Under the pieces are notes generated by a model, which did no database searches, was not told the origin of the DNA, and saw nothing but the letters and a program-made list of their open reading frames with translations. Position numbers and translations under genes: made by a program. A stretch of 11,931 bases of DNA, taken from Alphaproteobacteria bacterium (lineage in GTDB: Bacteria; Pseudomonadota; Alphaproteobacteria; ATCC43930; CGMCC-115725). Positions 6,508 to 11,931 of this stretch are shown here, piece after piece (within the stretch, counting starts at the first letter, position 1; each line of letters starts with the position of its first letter). The DNA lies in NCBI GenBank assembly GCA_005888515.1, contig VAZR01000071.1:1-11931 (forward strand), in the 5' to 3' direction.

Positions 6508-6594
6508 GTCATTGCGAGCGAAGCGAAGCAATCCCCCTACCGCATTGCGCTCATCCGATGGGGATTGCTTCGTCGCTTCGCTCCTCGCAATGAC
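6508..6594. repeat. Palindromic intergenic repeat (GTCATTGCGAG type)
   Basis: The left arm GTCATTGCGAG...AAGCAATCCCC (6508-6536) is complementary to 6560-6594, except for two 3-base insertions in the right arm. The loop is about 23 bases. From memory, this GTCATTGCGAGCGAAGCGAAGCAATCC type is a widespread dispersed intergenic repeat in Hyphomicrobiales and other lineages. Here it fills most of the space between the reductase stop codon and the dioxygenase start. It may act as a transcript-stabilising or terminating hairpin. Confidence 0.85.
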
Positions 6595-6606
6595 GCCAAC
6601 AGCGCA

Positions 6607-7602
6607 TTAGCGTGGCTCGCCGGCAAATCCGCCTTGGATTTCGGCGACCCGGGCGAGCGCGGCCGCCGACAATGGTCCCTTGTCGAGCGCCCGCGCCGCA
6701 TATTCGAGATGGTCCATCGTCGAATACCCGACAAGCACCGTTGAGACGGCGGGGTGCGCGATGACGTAGCGTAGCGACGCTTCGATGATGCTGTCGGCAT
6801 GGCCTTCGCGCACCAGCGGCTCGAAGCGGCGGGCGCGCTCGACATCGCGGCGGTAGTCGGAGCCCGAGCCGATCGGCGCCGGCGGCGGCGAGCCCAGCGG
6901 GTGGCGCTCCTCGGTGCCGCTCAGCGCGCCGCCGGCCAGCACGCGGATATTGATGATGCCCATCCCGGCGGCCTGGGCATGGCCGAGCAGGTTCGCGTAA
7001 TCCTGGGCCGGGAAGCCGGCCGGGACCGGCGCGCCGGGGCTCGGGTTCAAGAGATTGTAGCTGGCCTGCCCGGTATCGAAGCGGCGGGCGTCGATGACCC
7101 GGTTCAGCGCCGCGGTCTCGCCGTTCGCGGTGATGCCGAAAAACCGGAACTTGCCCTGATCGCGCAGCCGCTCGAAGGCGGGAATGACCTCCTCCAGGAT
7201 CGCATCGACACCGTAATCGGCGCCCTTTGTCGTGCCGACGATCGCATTATGGAACTGGAACAGATCGACCGAGTCGCGCTGCAGCCGTTGCAGGCTGGCT
7301 TCGAGGGAAGCGGCGATCGCCTGACCGATCTGGCTGCGCTCGGTGGGCGGCAATCGCACCTTGGTGCCGACATAGACATCCGGCTTCAGCGCCTTCAGCA
7401 CCCGGCCGAGATTGCGCTCGGATTCGCCGTTGCCGTACATCTGCGCGGTGTCGAAATAGTTGATGCCGAGCTCGACCGCGCGCGCGACGGCGCGTTCCTG
7501 GTCGGCGGCGGCGCCCTTGATCATCAGCCCGCCGACCGCGCCGCAGCCAAAGCCGAGCAGCGATACGTCGAGACCGGTCCTGCCGAGCTTTCGTTTCTCC
7601 AC
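6607..7602 (-). CDS. Aldo/keto reductase
   Basis: NAD(P)H-dependent cytosolic oxidoreductase of the AKR superfamily, acting on an unknown carbonyl or alcohol. The catalytic tetrad is visible: Asp51 and Tyr56 in FDTAQMYGNGESE, Lys81 in VGTKVRL, and His118 in FQFHNAI. With the GTG start the protein has 331 residues, a normal length. I chose GTG at 7602 because AGGAGG (complement of 7608-7613) lies exactly five bases upstream and the product then begins MEKRKLGRTGLDVS, as in homologues. An in-frame ATG at 7620 would add six residues but places the Shine-Dalgarno sequence inside the gene. It is probably the first gene of a minus-strand set with the dioxygenase and ligase, and is divergent from the class II aldolase gene. 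Confidence 0.92.
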   Translation of the reverse strand: MEKRKLGRTGLDVSLLGFGCGAVGGLMIKGAAADQERAVARAVELGINYFDTAQMYGNGESERNLGRVLKALKPDVYVGTKVRLPPTERSQIGQAIAASLEASLQRLQRDSVDLFQFHNAIVGTTKGADYGVDAILEEVIPAFERLRDQGKFRFFGITANGETAALNRVIDARRFDTGQASYNLLNPSPGAPVPAGFPAQDYANLLGHAQAAGMGIINIRVLAGGALSGTEERHPLGSPPPAPIGSGSDYRRDVERARRFEPLVREGHADSIIEASLRYVIAHPAVSTVLVGYSTMDHLEYAARALDKGPLSAAALARVAEIQGGFAGEPR

Positions 7603-7607
7603 TGCGG

Positions 7608-7613
7608 CCTCCT
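7608..7613 (-). promoter_or_regulatory. Ribosome binding site that sets a GTG start for the reductase
   Basis: The complement reads AGGAGG, followed by CCGCA and GTG. The perfect sequence and 5-base spacing favour GTG at 7602 over the in-frame ATG at 7620. Confidence 0.75.
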
Positions 7614-7664
7614 GCGCCATGCATGCGGGCGGATAAGATCGCCGGCAAGGGAGACTGTCAATTA

Positions 7665-7702
7665 TCCGGGATTGGCGGCGCCCTTCCGGTTAGAGTCCCG
7701 GA
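7665..7702. promoter_or_regulatory. Inverted repeat in the reductase / aldolase divergent gap
   Basis: TCCGGGA (7665-7671) and TCCCGGA (7696-7702) are perfect 7-base inverted arms 24 bases apart, in the 122-base gap between two divergent starts. This could be an operator shared by both transcripts. No regulator gene lies in the window, so the call rests on symmetry and position alone. Confidence 0.25.
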
Positions 7703-7724
7703 AAATTCGCGTGGGGAGGAATGA

Positions 7725-8447
7725 ATGACAAATGCAGACCCGGCGCTGATCGACGATCTGGTCGCCGCCAACCGCATTCTCTACGACCAGGGGGTCGTCG
7801 ACGGGTTCGGCCATGTCAGCGGCCGTCACGACCAAAACCCCGAGCGCTTTCTGCTGGCGCGCAGCATGGCGCCGGGCCTGGTGACCGCGGCCGACATCAT
7901 GGAATTCGATCTCGCCGGCGATCCGATCGACCCGCAGGGCCGCACGCCATACCTCGAACGCTTTATCCACAGCGAGATCTACAAGGCCTATCCGGCGGTT
8001 CAGGCAGTCGTGCACAGCCATTCGCCGGCGGTGATCCCGTTCGGCGTGGTCGGGACACCGCTCAAGCCGATCTACCACATGGGCTCCTTTCTCGGCCTCG
8101 GGGTCCCGGTATTCGAGATCCGCGAGGCCGGCGGTCCGGCAACCGACATGTTGATCCGCAGTCCGGAGCTCGGCGAGGCCCTGGCCAAATCGCTCGGCAG
8201 CTCGGCGGTGGCGCTGTTGCGCGGGCACGGCAACGTCGTGGTTGGCGCGTCGGTTCAGGAAGTCGTGTTCCGGGCGGTTTACACCGAGATCAATGCCCGG
8301 CTGCAGGCTGAGGCTCTGCGGATCGGGCAGGGTCAGGTCGTGTTTCTCAGCGATGCCGAGGCGATGGCCTCGATGACCACCAACCAGGGTCAAATCACCC
8401 GCCCTTGGGAGCTGTGGAAGGCGAAGGCGCTCGCGGCCGGAAAATGA
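7725..8447 (+). CDS. Class II aldolase/adducin-family protein
   Basis: A 240-residue cytosolic protein of the zinc-dependent class II aldolase/adducin family (fuculose-phosphate aldolase type). The metal site is complete: His97 and His99 in VVHSHSP, and His168 in LLRGHGN. Glu78, 19 residues before His97, matches the catalytic Glu73/His92 spacing of FucA. Members split aldols or decarboxylate sugar acids; the substrate here is unknown, and many relatives carry only vague annotations. The ATG at 7725 is chosen because GGAGG (7715-7719) lies five bases upstream; the ATG at 7721 is in another frame and too close. It is divergent from the reductase gene, and eda follows after 170 bases, so the two may or may not share a transcript. 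Confidence 0.9.
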   Translation: MTNADPALIDDLVAANRILYDQGVVDGFGHVSGRHDQNPERFLLARSMAPGLVTAADIMEFDLAGDPIDPQGRTPYLERFIHSEIYKAYPAVQAVVHSHSPAVIPFGVVGTPLKPIYHMGSFLGLGVPVFEIREAGGPATDMLIRSPELGEALAKSLGSSAVALLRGHGNVVVGASVQEVVFRAVYTEINARLQAEALRIGQGQVVFLSDAEAMASMTTNQGQITRPWELWKAKALAAGK

Positions 8448-8490
8448 CTGCCGGCGATTCTCCGCAGTGGACCGACAGCGGGATTTAGGT

Positions 8491-8572
8491 CGTGTTCGGG
8501 ATCGTCCGAAACGGGCCAGCATTCCCGCCCGTTGCGGGGGAAGAACGATCGGCCTGTGGCGTTGACCGATCG
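8491..8572. other. Cluster of small inverted repeats upstream of eda
   Basis: The gap between the class II aldolase and eda holds three short dyads. CGT(G)TTCGG pairs with CCGAAACG (8491-8513, one bulged G). CCCGC pairs with GCGGG (8524-8538). CGATCGG faces CCGATCG (8546-8572, 13-base centre). The first two could end the upstream transcript, though no T-run follows; the third could be an operator for eda. Confidence 0.3.
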
Positions 8573-8593
8573 CGGGCTTAAAATGACCTAATG

Positions 8594-8609
8594 CCTCCTC
8601 GGCAGGAGG
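8594..8609 (+). promoter_or_regulatory. Hairpin covering the eda ribosome binding site
   Basis: CCTCCT (8594-8599), loop CGGC (8600-8603) and AGGAGG (8604-8609) form a perfect 6-bp hairpin whose right arm is the complete Shine-Dalgarno sequence of eda, eight bases before the ATG at 8618. The left arm thus mimics the 16S rRNA anti-Shine-Dalgarno. This would tend to lower translation unless the stem is opened. Confidence 0.55.
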
Positions 8610-8617
8610 ATTCCATC

Positions 8618-9247
8618 ATGCACGCCTTGTTCCGCGGCATCTCCGTCATCCCGGTTCTGACCATCGAGCGGGAGCGGGATGCGGTTCCGCTTGCCCATGC
8701 TCTGTTCGAGGGCGGGCTCTCTGTTATCGAGATCACGCTGCGTACCGCCGCGGCTCCGGGAGCGATCGCCGCGATTATGCGCGAGCTGCCGCAAGTGACG
8801 ATCGGCGCCGGCACCGTGATGCGCGCCGCCGATATTGCGATAGCGGTCCACGCCGGCGCGCGGTTTCTGGTCAGCCCGGGCTTGACGCCGGAGCTGGCTT
8901 CCGCCGCGCTGGCTACCGAATTGCCGTACCTGCCCGGTGTCGCGACGCCATCCGAGGTGATGACGGCGCGGGCTCTCGGCATCTGCGTCATGAAGCTGTT
9001 TCCGGCCGAGGCGCTCGGCGGCACTGCTTGGCTCAAGGCGATGGCGCCGGTGTTTCCGGGCGTCGCGTTTTGCCCAACCGGCGGTATCGACGAAGCGAGC
9101 GCCGCGGAATATCTCGCCCTGCCCAACGTGCCGATGGTCGGCGGTTCGTGGATGGCGCCGAAAGACGCGATCGCCGCCGGCGATTGGCGCCGGGTGCGCC
9201 GGCTCGCCGAGCGGGCTGCCGCGATCGGCCGTCGCGAGGCCGCGTAA
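8618..9247 (+). CDS. eda: KDPG/KHG aldolase
   Basis: Class I (Schiff-base) aldolase that splits 2-keto-3-deoxy-6-phosphogluconate to pyruvate and glyceraldehyde-3-phosphate, and/or 4-hydroxy-2-oxoglutarate to pyruvate and glyoxylate; it acts in the cytosol. Key residues match E. coli Eda: Glu38 and Arg42 in VIEITLRT, Thr66 in IGAGTV, the Schiff-base Lys126 in VMKLFPAE, FCPTGGI (151-157), and the phosphate-binding GGSW (175-178). The 209-residue length is normal. The ATG at 8618 is chosen over the frame's earlier ATG at 8591 because AGGAGG lies at 8604-8609 and family members begin near here. No edd or other Entner-Doudoroff gene is in the window, so a galactonate-type substrate (KDPGal) cannot be excluded. 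It is convergent with the proline-rich gene at 9277. Confidence 0.92.
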   Translation: MHALFRGISVIPVLTIERERDAVPLAHALFEGGLSVIEITLRTAAAPGAIAAIMRELPQVTIGAGTVMRAADIAIAVHAGARFLVSPGLTPELASAALATELPYLPGVATPSEVMTARALGICVMKLFPAEALGGTAWLKAMAPVFPGVAFCPTGGIDEASAAEYLALPNVPMVGGSWMAPKDAIAAGDWRRVRRLAERAAAIGRREAA

Positions 9248-9276
9248 CAGCGGCCCAGCGGCTTTAGGAGGGCGGC

Positions 9277-9966
9277 TCAGTACGGCGGCCGCGGCCGTAC
9301 AGGCCGCCACGCCGAGTAGCAGTTCGGCACATCGGGGTAATACCCCGGCGGATAATCGCAGTAATACGACGCAGTGGGCGCATACGGCGCGGCCGGCGGG
9401 TATGGCTGATAGGGCGAGTAGCTGGGCGGCGGATACGGCGAGTACGCCTCATAAGGCGCGGCGTCCTCGTCTTCGTAATATTCCTCGGTGACGTAATCGG
9501 GATACGGGTAGACCGGGCTGGGGTAGTAGTACCAGCCGCCGTCGACCACCCACCACCAGCCATAGCGGCCACCATGCCAGGTCTGGCGCCATTGGCCGCC
9601 GCGCCACGCCCTCAGCTCATGCGGCGCAAAGCGTGCAATGTCGCCGCGGAACACGTGGCGCGGCCCGGCCTGTCTGCGAGGCCGGGTGGTGCCCGGCGCT
9701 GCGGGTGAACCCGGCGCGGCATTGGCGCTCGGCTTGGCCGTTGAGGGTTTGCTGGGCGCGGCGCCCGTCGGCGGTCCCCGGAGCGCGCTCGGGGGAGGGG
9801 CGGTCGGTGGTTGGGCCGCCGGTGGTTGGATCGCCGGCGGTTGTACGCCGGGCGGTGGCGAAGACGGCTGTCCCGGCCCGGGCGCCTGAGCCACGGCCGG
9901 CAGGGCGATGGCGATCACCAGCGAGGCGGCAAGCCCGGCGGACAGCCGGCCGGCGGAGCGGCGCAT
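9277..9966 (-). CDS. Exported proline/tyrosine-rich protein
   Basis: A 229-residue protein of unknown function. Residues 1-27 are a clear signal peptide (RLSAGLAASLVIAIALPAVA). Residues 28-100 are a disordered Pro/Ala-rich linker. Residues 103-155 form the most conserved-looking part, with FRGDIARFAPHELRAWRGG, then WHGGRYGWWWVVDGGWYYYP. A Tyr/Pro-rich stretch follows, with a C-terminal YYCDYPPGYYPDVPNCYSAW whose two cysteines may pair. Similar tryptophan- and tyrosine-rich exported proteins are, from memory, common and uncharacterised in Alphaproteobacteria. It is probably periplasmic or outer-membrane-attached. The start has a weak GAGG upstream, at a long spacing of about 11 bases. It lies 87 bases behind another proline-rich exported gene on the same strand. 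Confidence 0.8.
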   Translation of the reverse strand: MRRSAGRLSAGLAASLVIAIALPAVAQAPGPGQPSSPPPGVQPPAIQPPAAQPPTAPPPSALRGPPTGAAPSKPSTAKPSANAAPGSPAAPGTTRPRRQAGPRHVFRGDIARFAPHELRAWRGGQWRQTWHGGRYGWWWVVDGGWYYYPSPVYPYPDYVTEEYYEDEDAAPYEAYSPYPPPSYSPYQPYPPAAPYAPTASYYCDYPPGYYPDVPNCYSAWRPVRPRPPY

Positions 9967-10053
9967 TATCGAATTTCCCTCACAGCGGTGCTGCCGCCAT
10001 AACGTTGCGTGCCGGCCGGCATTCCACCCAGGTCGGCGGCCCCGAAAGGGCGC

Positions 10054-10809
10054 TTACCAGGGCCCCGGCCGCGGAAAACCCATCCCGCGATAGGGGCCCG
10101 AAGGGTAGGGGCCCCAAGCGAGCGAGCGGTTGCGGTAAGACCAAGGCGGCACGAACGGGGCGGGGCCCATTTCGTCCGGCTCCTCGCCATAGACCGGCGG
10201 CGGTGCATAGGGCCGCGCGCCGCGATACGTATAGGGTTCATCGGGCGGCCAGCCTTCACGATAGACCCGCTCGCGGCGTTGAGCTTGCTCAATGACCTCT
10301 GTGCTGCGGCTGCGACGTTCGGTCCGAGCGATCTTTTTTTCAGGCTGATCGGGTGCGGTCGAGGCGGCCGACGGTGGCTTACGATGCGGCCGTGGCGGCG
10401 TCGCCTCTGTCGCCTGTTTCGGTTGCGGCTTGGTGGTCTTCGGGATCGTTGCGGGCGGAGTGGCTTGCTGAGCCTGCTCCGTTTGCGGTTTGCCGATATT
10501 CGGCTGTGGCGCAGGCGGCGTCGCATCGGCAGACGGGGTCGAAGCGGGCGGCGGCATCGTAATCGTCGGCTTTTTCGCCGCGGGTGCCTGCTTCGAAGCG
10601 GGCGCCGATTGCGCCGTGGCTGCCGGCGGTTCCCGGCGGACCGGGCTAAGCGGCCCGGCAGCGGATGGCGGTGTTTCGGCCGTCGTCGAAGCTTCGGCGG
10701 CACGCGATGGCAGCGGCATCAGCAGCGTCACGGCCGAAAACAGCAACAGCAAAACAGCGGGATGTTCGCAGCGGGCCAGCCGACTGCGCCAAGGGGGTTG
10801 GTGCGGCAT
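10054..10809 (-). CDS. Exported proline/lysine-rich low-complexity protein
   Basis: With the start at 10809 the protein has 251 residues. Residues 1-38 hold an N-terminal signal or anchor (basic RSRLARCEHP, then AVLLLLFSAVTLLMPLPSRA). Residues 40-180 are a long, disordered Pro/Ala/Lys/Thr-rich segment; residues 180-251 are a basic and Tyr/Pro/Gly-rich tail (RERVYREGWPPDEPYTYRG). No family is recognised. Proline/lysine-rich exported segments can span the periplasm or bind peptidoglycan, but that is inference. The frame is open to an ATG at 10926, but the start at 10809 is preferred because GGAGGAG (complement of 10812-10818) sits just before it and the signal peptide then lies at the N-terminus. 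It is divergent from the second CVNH gene and upstream of the other proline-rich gene. Confidence 0.75.
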   Translation of the reverse strand: MPHQPPWRSRLARCEHPAVLLLLFSAVTLLMPLPSRAAEASTTAETPPSAAGPLSPVRREPPAATAQSAPASKQAPAAKKPTITMPPPASTPSADATPPAPQPNIGKPQTEQAQQATPPATIPKTTKPQPKQATEATPPRPHRKPPSAASTAPDQPEKKIARTERRSRSTEVIEQAQRRERVYREGWPPDEPYTYRGARPYAPPPVYGEEPDEMGPAPFVPPWSYRNRSLAWGPYPSGPYRGMGFPRPGPW

Positions 10810-10869
10810 TGCTCCTCCGGTGGCCAGGGTCTGTTGATTATTCGCGGCATTCGTTCTGATCGTTCCTGC

Positions 10870-10909
10870 CCAAAACTCACTCTCCAAAACTCCCTGTCCA
10901 AAAGACAGG
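10870..10909. repeat. Three 14-bp direct repeats plus hairpin in a divergent promoter region
   Basis: CCAAAA occurs at 10870, 10884 and 10898, exactly 14 bases apart; the first two copies extend to CCAAAACTC. The third copy overlaps a perfect hairpin, CCTGTC (10893-10898), loop CAAAA, GACAGG (10904-10909). All lie in the 170-base gap between the divergent proline-rich and CVNH starts. Regular spacing near divergent starts suggests repeated regulator sites, but 14 bp is not a whole number of helical turns, and a simple slippage repeat is the alternative. Confidence 0.5.
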
Positions 10910-10967
10910 CCGCGATGCGCGAGCACGATTTTCGCGCGGGGTCGTTTGCCTGTTGGTCGAGGATAAC

Positions 10968-10973
10968 AGGAGG
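10968..10973 (+). promoter_or_regulatory. Ribosome binding site fixing the start of the second CVNH gene
   Basis: A perfect AGGAGG lies six bases before the ATG at 10980. An upstream in-frame TTG at 10953 would add nine residues ahead of the signal peptide and has no such site. Confidence 0.85.
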
Positions 10974-10979
10974 TCGATC

Positions 10980-11327
10980 ATGCGTAACCAAATACGCGGC
11001 ATCAGCTACGCCGCGATGGCCGGGGCGGCAATGCTGCTGTCAGTGGCGGCAATTCCGGCGCAGGCCCAGGGCGTGCCGGGCGGATCTTATCTGCAAAGCT
11101 GCACGAACGTTCGCATGCACGGCGACCGGCTCATCGCCGAATGCCGCCGCGCGGACGGGAGCTGGGATCGTTCGGCGCTCAACGTCGGCGGCTGCGCCGG
11201 CGGGATCGCCAACACCAATGGCCAGCTGACCTGCAATTACAGTGGTCCGGGCTACGGCTCCTCATACGATCGGGCTCCCCCGGACCGATATTACGGCTAT
11301 CCGCGGTATTACGGCTACGGCCGCTAG
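10980..11327 (+). CDS. Secreted CVNH-domain protein, short form
   Basis: A 115-residue exported protein. Residues 1-30 are a signal peptide ending PAQAQ; the mature part begins GVPGGSYLQSC. Residues 31-88 are a CVNH domain with Cys41/Cys55 (14 apart, as in cyanovirin-N) and Cys72/Cys85 (13 apart). It shares GVPxGSYLxxC, ECRRADG/TCRRADG, and NxNGxLTCNY with the protein at 2691-3176, so the two are clear paralogues. This copy lacks the helical tail and instead ends in a short Gly/Tyr-rich stretch (YYGYPRYYGYGR). A sugar-binding role is inferred from the family only. The start is set by AGGAGG at 10968-10973. It is divergent from the proline-rich gene and is followed after 11 bases by a strong hairpin. 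Confidence 0.87.
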   Translation: MRNQIRGISYAAMAGAAMLLSVAAIPAQAQGVPGGSYLQSCTNVRMHGDRLIAECRRADGSWDRSALNVGGCAGGIANTNGQLTCNYSGPGYGSSYDRAPPDRYYGYPRYYGYGR

Positions 11328-11338
11328 TCGCCCGGCCA

Positions 11339-11370
11339 AAAGGGCCCCGGCTGGATCGCCGGGGCTCTTT
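11339..11370. terminator. Probable bidirectional terminator
   Basis: The stem 11339-11350 / 11359-11370 has 12 pairs: three A-T pairs at the base, G-C, one G-U, then GCCCCGG/CCGGGGC. The loop has eight bases. The A-run on the left and TCTTT on the right supply the U-rich side in either direction. It lies 11 bases behind the CVNH stop and 29 bases from the stop of the convergent YihY-like gene, which fits a shared terminator. Confidence 0.75.
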
Positions 11371-11399
11371 GCGGCTAATAGCCGTACCAGTACCGCCGC

Positions 11400-11931
11400 T
11401 CAACCCCGCGCCCGCGCTTTCTCGATCTCCGAATTCAGTTCGGCGCCGGCGAGAACGATGTAGGCGGTCACGTAAAACCATACGAGCAGGATCACGACCG
11501 CGCCCAACGAGCCATACGTCTTGTCGTAGGAGCTGAAACGCGCGACGTAAAACGAGAACCCGGCCGAGCCGACCAGCCACAATAGCGCGGCTCCAATCGT
11601 GCCGGCGCTGAGGCAGTGCCAGCACGGGTTTTGCCGTGCCGGCGCATAGCGGTACAGCACACCCAGAGCAAACAGCACCAGCACCGCGAGCACCGGCCAG
11701 CGGATCAGCGAGACTCGGTCACGCCACAATTCGGAAATCGGCAGGTAAGCAATCACCGCCGGAATGACCGCGATCAGGAACAGGCTCACCAAGGCAAACA
11801 GCCCGATTCCGAGCGTCAGTGCGATGGCGCGGCCATAGAACGACAGGGTCCCCCGATTATCCCGCTCCTCATAAGCAACGGTTAGCGCTTGCATCAGCGC
11901 GCCGGTGCCGCTGGTGGCGCTCCATACCGCG
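11400..11931 (-). CDS. YihY/BrkB-family inner-membrane protein, C-terminal part (5' end outside window)
   Basis: About 177 residues are visible; the frame stays open to the right edge, so the start is outside the window and the ATG at 11894 is internal. Upstream codons read WSATSGTGAL before MQALTVAYEE, matching the conserved family segment. Several transmembrane helices follow: ALTLGIGLFALVSLFLIAV, the segment around PVLAVLVLFALGVLYRYAP, AALLWLVGSAGFSFYVA, and a final VVILLVWFYVTAYIVLAGAE. The block YGSLGAVVILLVW ... LAGAELNSEIE is the family's hallmark. Members are inner-membrane proteins once annotated as ribonuclease BN by mistake; their function remains unclear. The short tail after NSEIE (KARARG) looks complete. 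It is convergent with the second CVNH gene. Confidence 0.92.
   Translation of the reverse strand, partial: AVWSATSGTGALMQALTVAYEERDNRGTLSFYGRAIALTLGIGLFALVSLFLIAVIPAVIAYLPISELWRDRVSLIRWPVLAVLVLFALGVLYRYAPARQNPCWHCLSAGTIGAALLWLVGSAGFSFYVARFSSYDKTYGSLGAVVILLVWFYVTAYIVLAGAELNSEIEKARARG

Noticed and set aside
7721..7723. ATG at 7721 as start of a 196-codon frame
   Set aside because: It directly abuts the Shine-Dalgarno sequence and reads out of frame with the aldolase; the ATG at 7725 is correctly spaced and gives the family protein.
7662..8522. Minus-strand open frame of 286 codons opposite the class II aldolase
   Set aside because: The plus strand carries the complete metal site and a good ribosome binding site; the minus-strand product has no family features.
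8562..8584. TTGACC followed by TAAAAT as a promoter for eda
   Set aside because: The spacing between the two hexamers is only 11 bases, too short for a sigma-70-type promoter.
10009..11229. Plus-strand open frame of 406 codons spanning the proline-rich gene, a promoter region and part of the CVNH gene
   Set aside because: It is extremely Arg-rich, has no ribosome binding site, and crosses two better-supported genes and their divergent promoters.

Overview
The window is GC-rich DNA typical of Alphaproteobacteria. The closest resemblance, judged from memory of protein families and intergenic palindromes, is to Hyphomicrobiales of the Bradyrhizobium/Rhodopseudomonas/Xanthobacteraceae type. Both ends cut through genes: the 3' part of 4-hydroxyphenylpyruvate dioxygenase on the left and the C-terminal half of a YihY/BrkB-family membrane protein on the right. 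No tRNA, rRNA, CRISPR array, insertion sequence or phage gene is visible.

Layout. (1) 1-1454, plus strand: tyrosine catabolism (hpd), then an orphan HEPN/AbiU2-like gene with lower GC and no clear ribosome binding site. (2) 1463-2506, minus strand: a tandem-domain universal stress protein, with a 41-codon remnant of an acyl-CoA ligase C-terminus just behind it. (3) 2691-3584, plus strand: two exported proteins, a cyanovirin-N homology (CVNH) protein with a helical tail and a small two-cysteine periplasmic protein. (4) 3865-7602, minus strand: aldo/keto reductase, a TauD/TfdA dioxygenase broken by a 2-nt duplication, and an AMP-dependent acyl-CoA ligase. The two gaps inside this set each hold a long palindromic repeat. 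(5) 7725-9247, plus strand: a class II aldolase/adducin-family protein and a KDPG/KHG aldolase (eda). (6) 9277-11327: two proline-rich exported proteins on the minus strand, divergent from a second CVNH protein on the plus strand. (7) The YihY-like gene, convergent with it behind a strong hairpin.

How the genes may work together. The reductase, dioxygenase, ligase and the divergent class II aldolase look like a small catabolic neighbourhood, but the substrate cannot be read from sequence and the dioxygenase is probably inactive as written. The exported proteins, including two CVNH paralogues about 8 kb apart with matching cysteine spacing, suggest a cell-envelope or extracellular theme, but no complex is demonstrated. 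I see no convincing new multi-gene system. The most informative observations are the TauD frameshift, the ligase remnant, the lone HEPN gene, the CVNH pair with its probable disulfide-closed helical tail, and a hairpin that hides the eda ribosome binding site.
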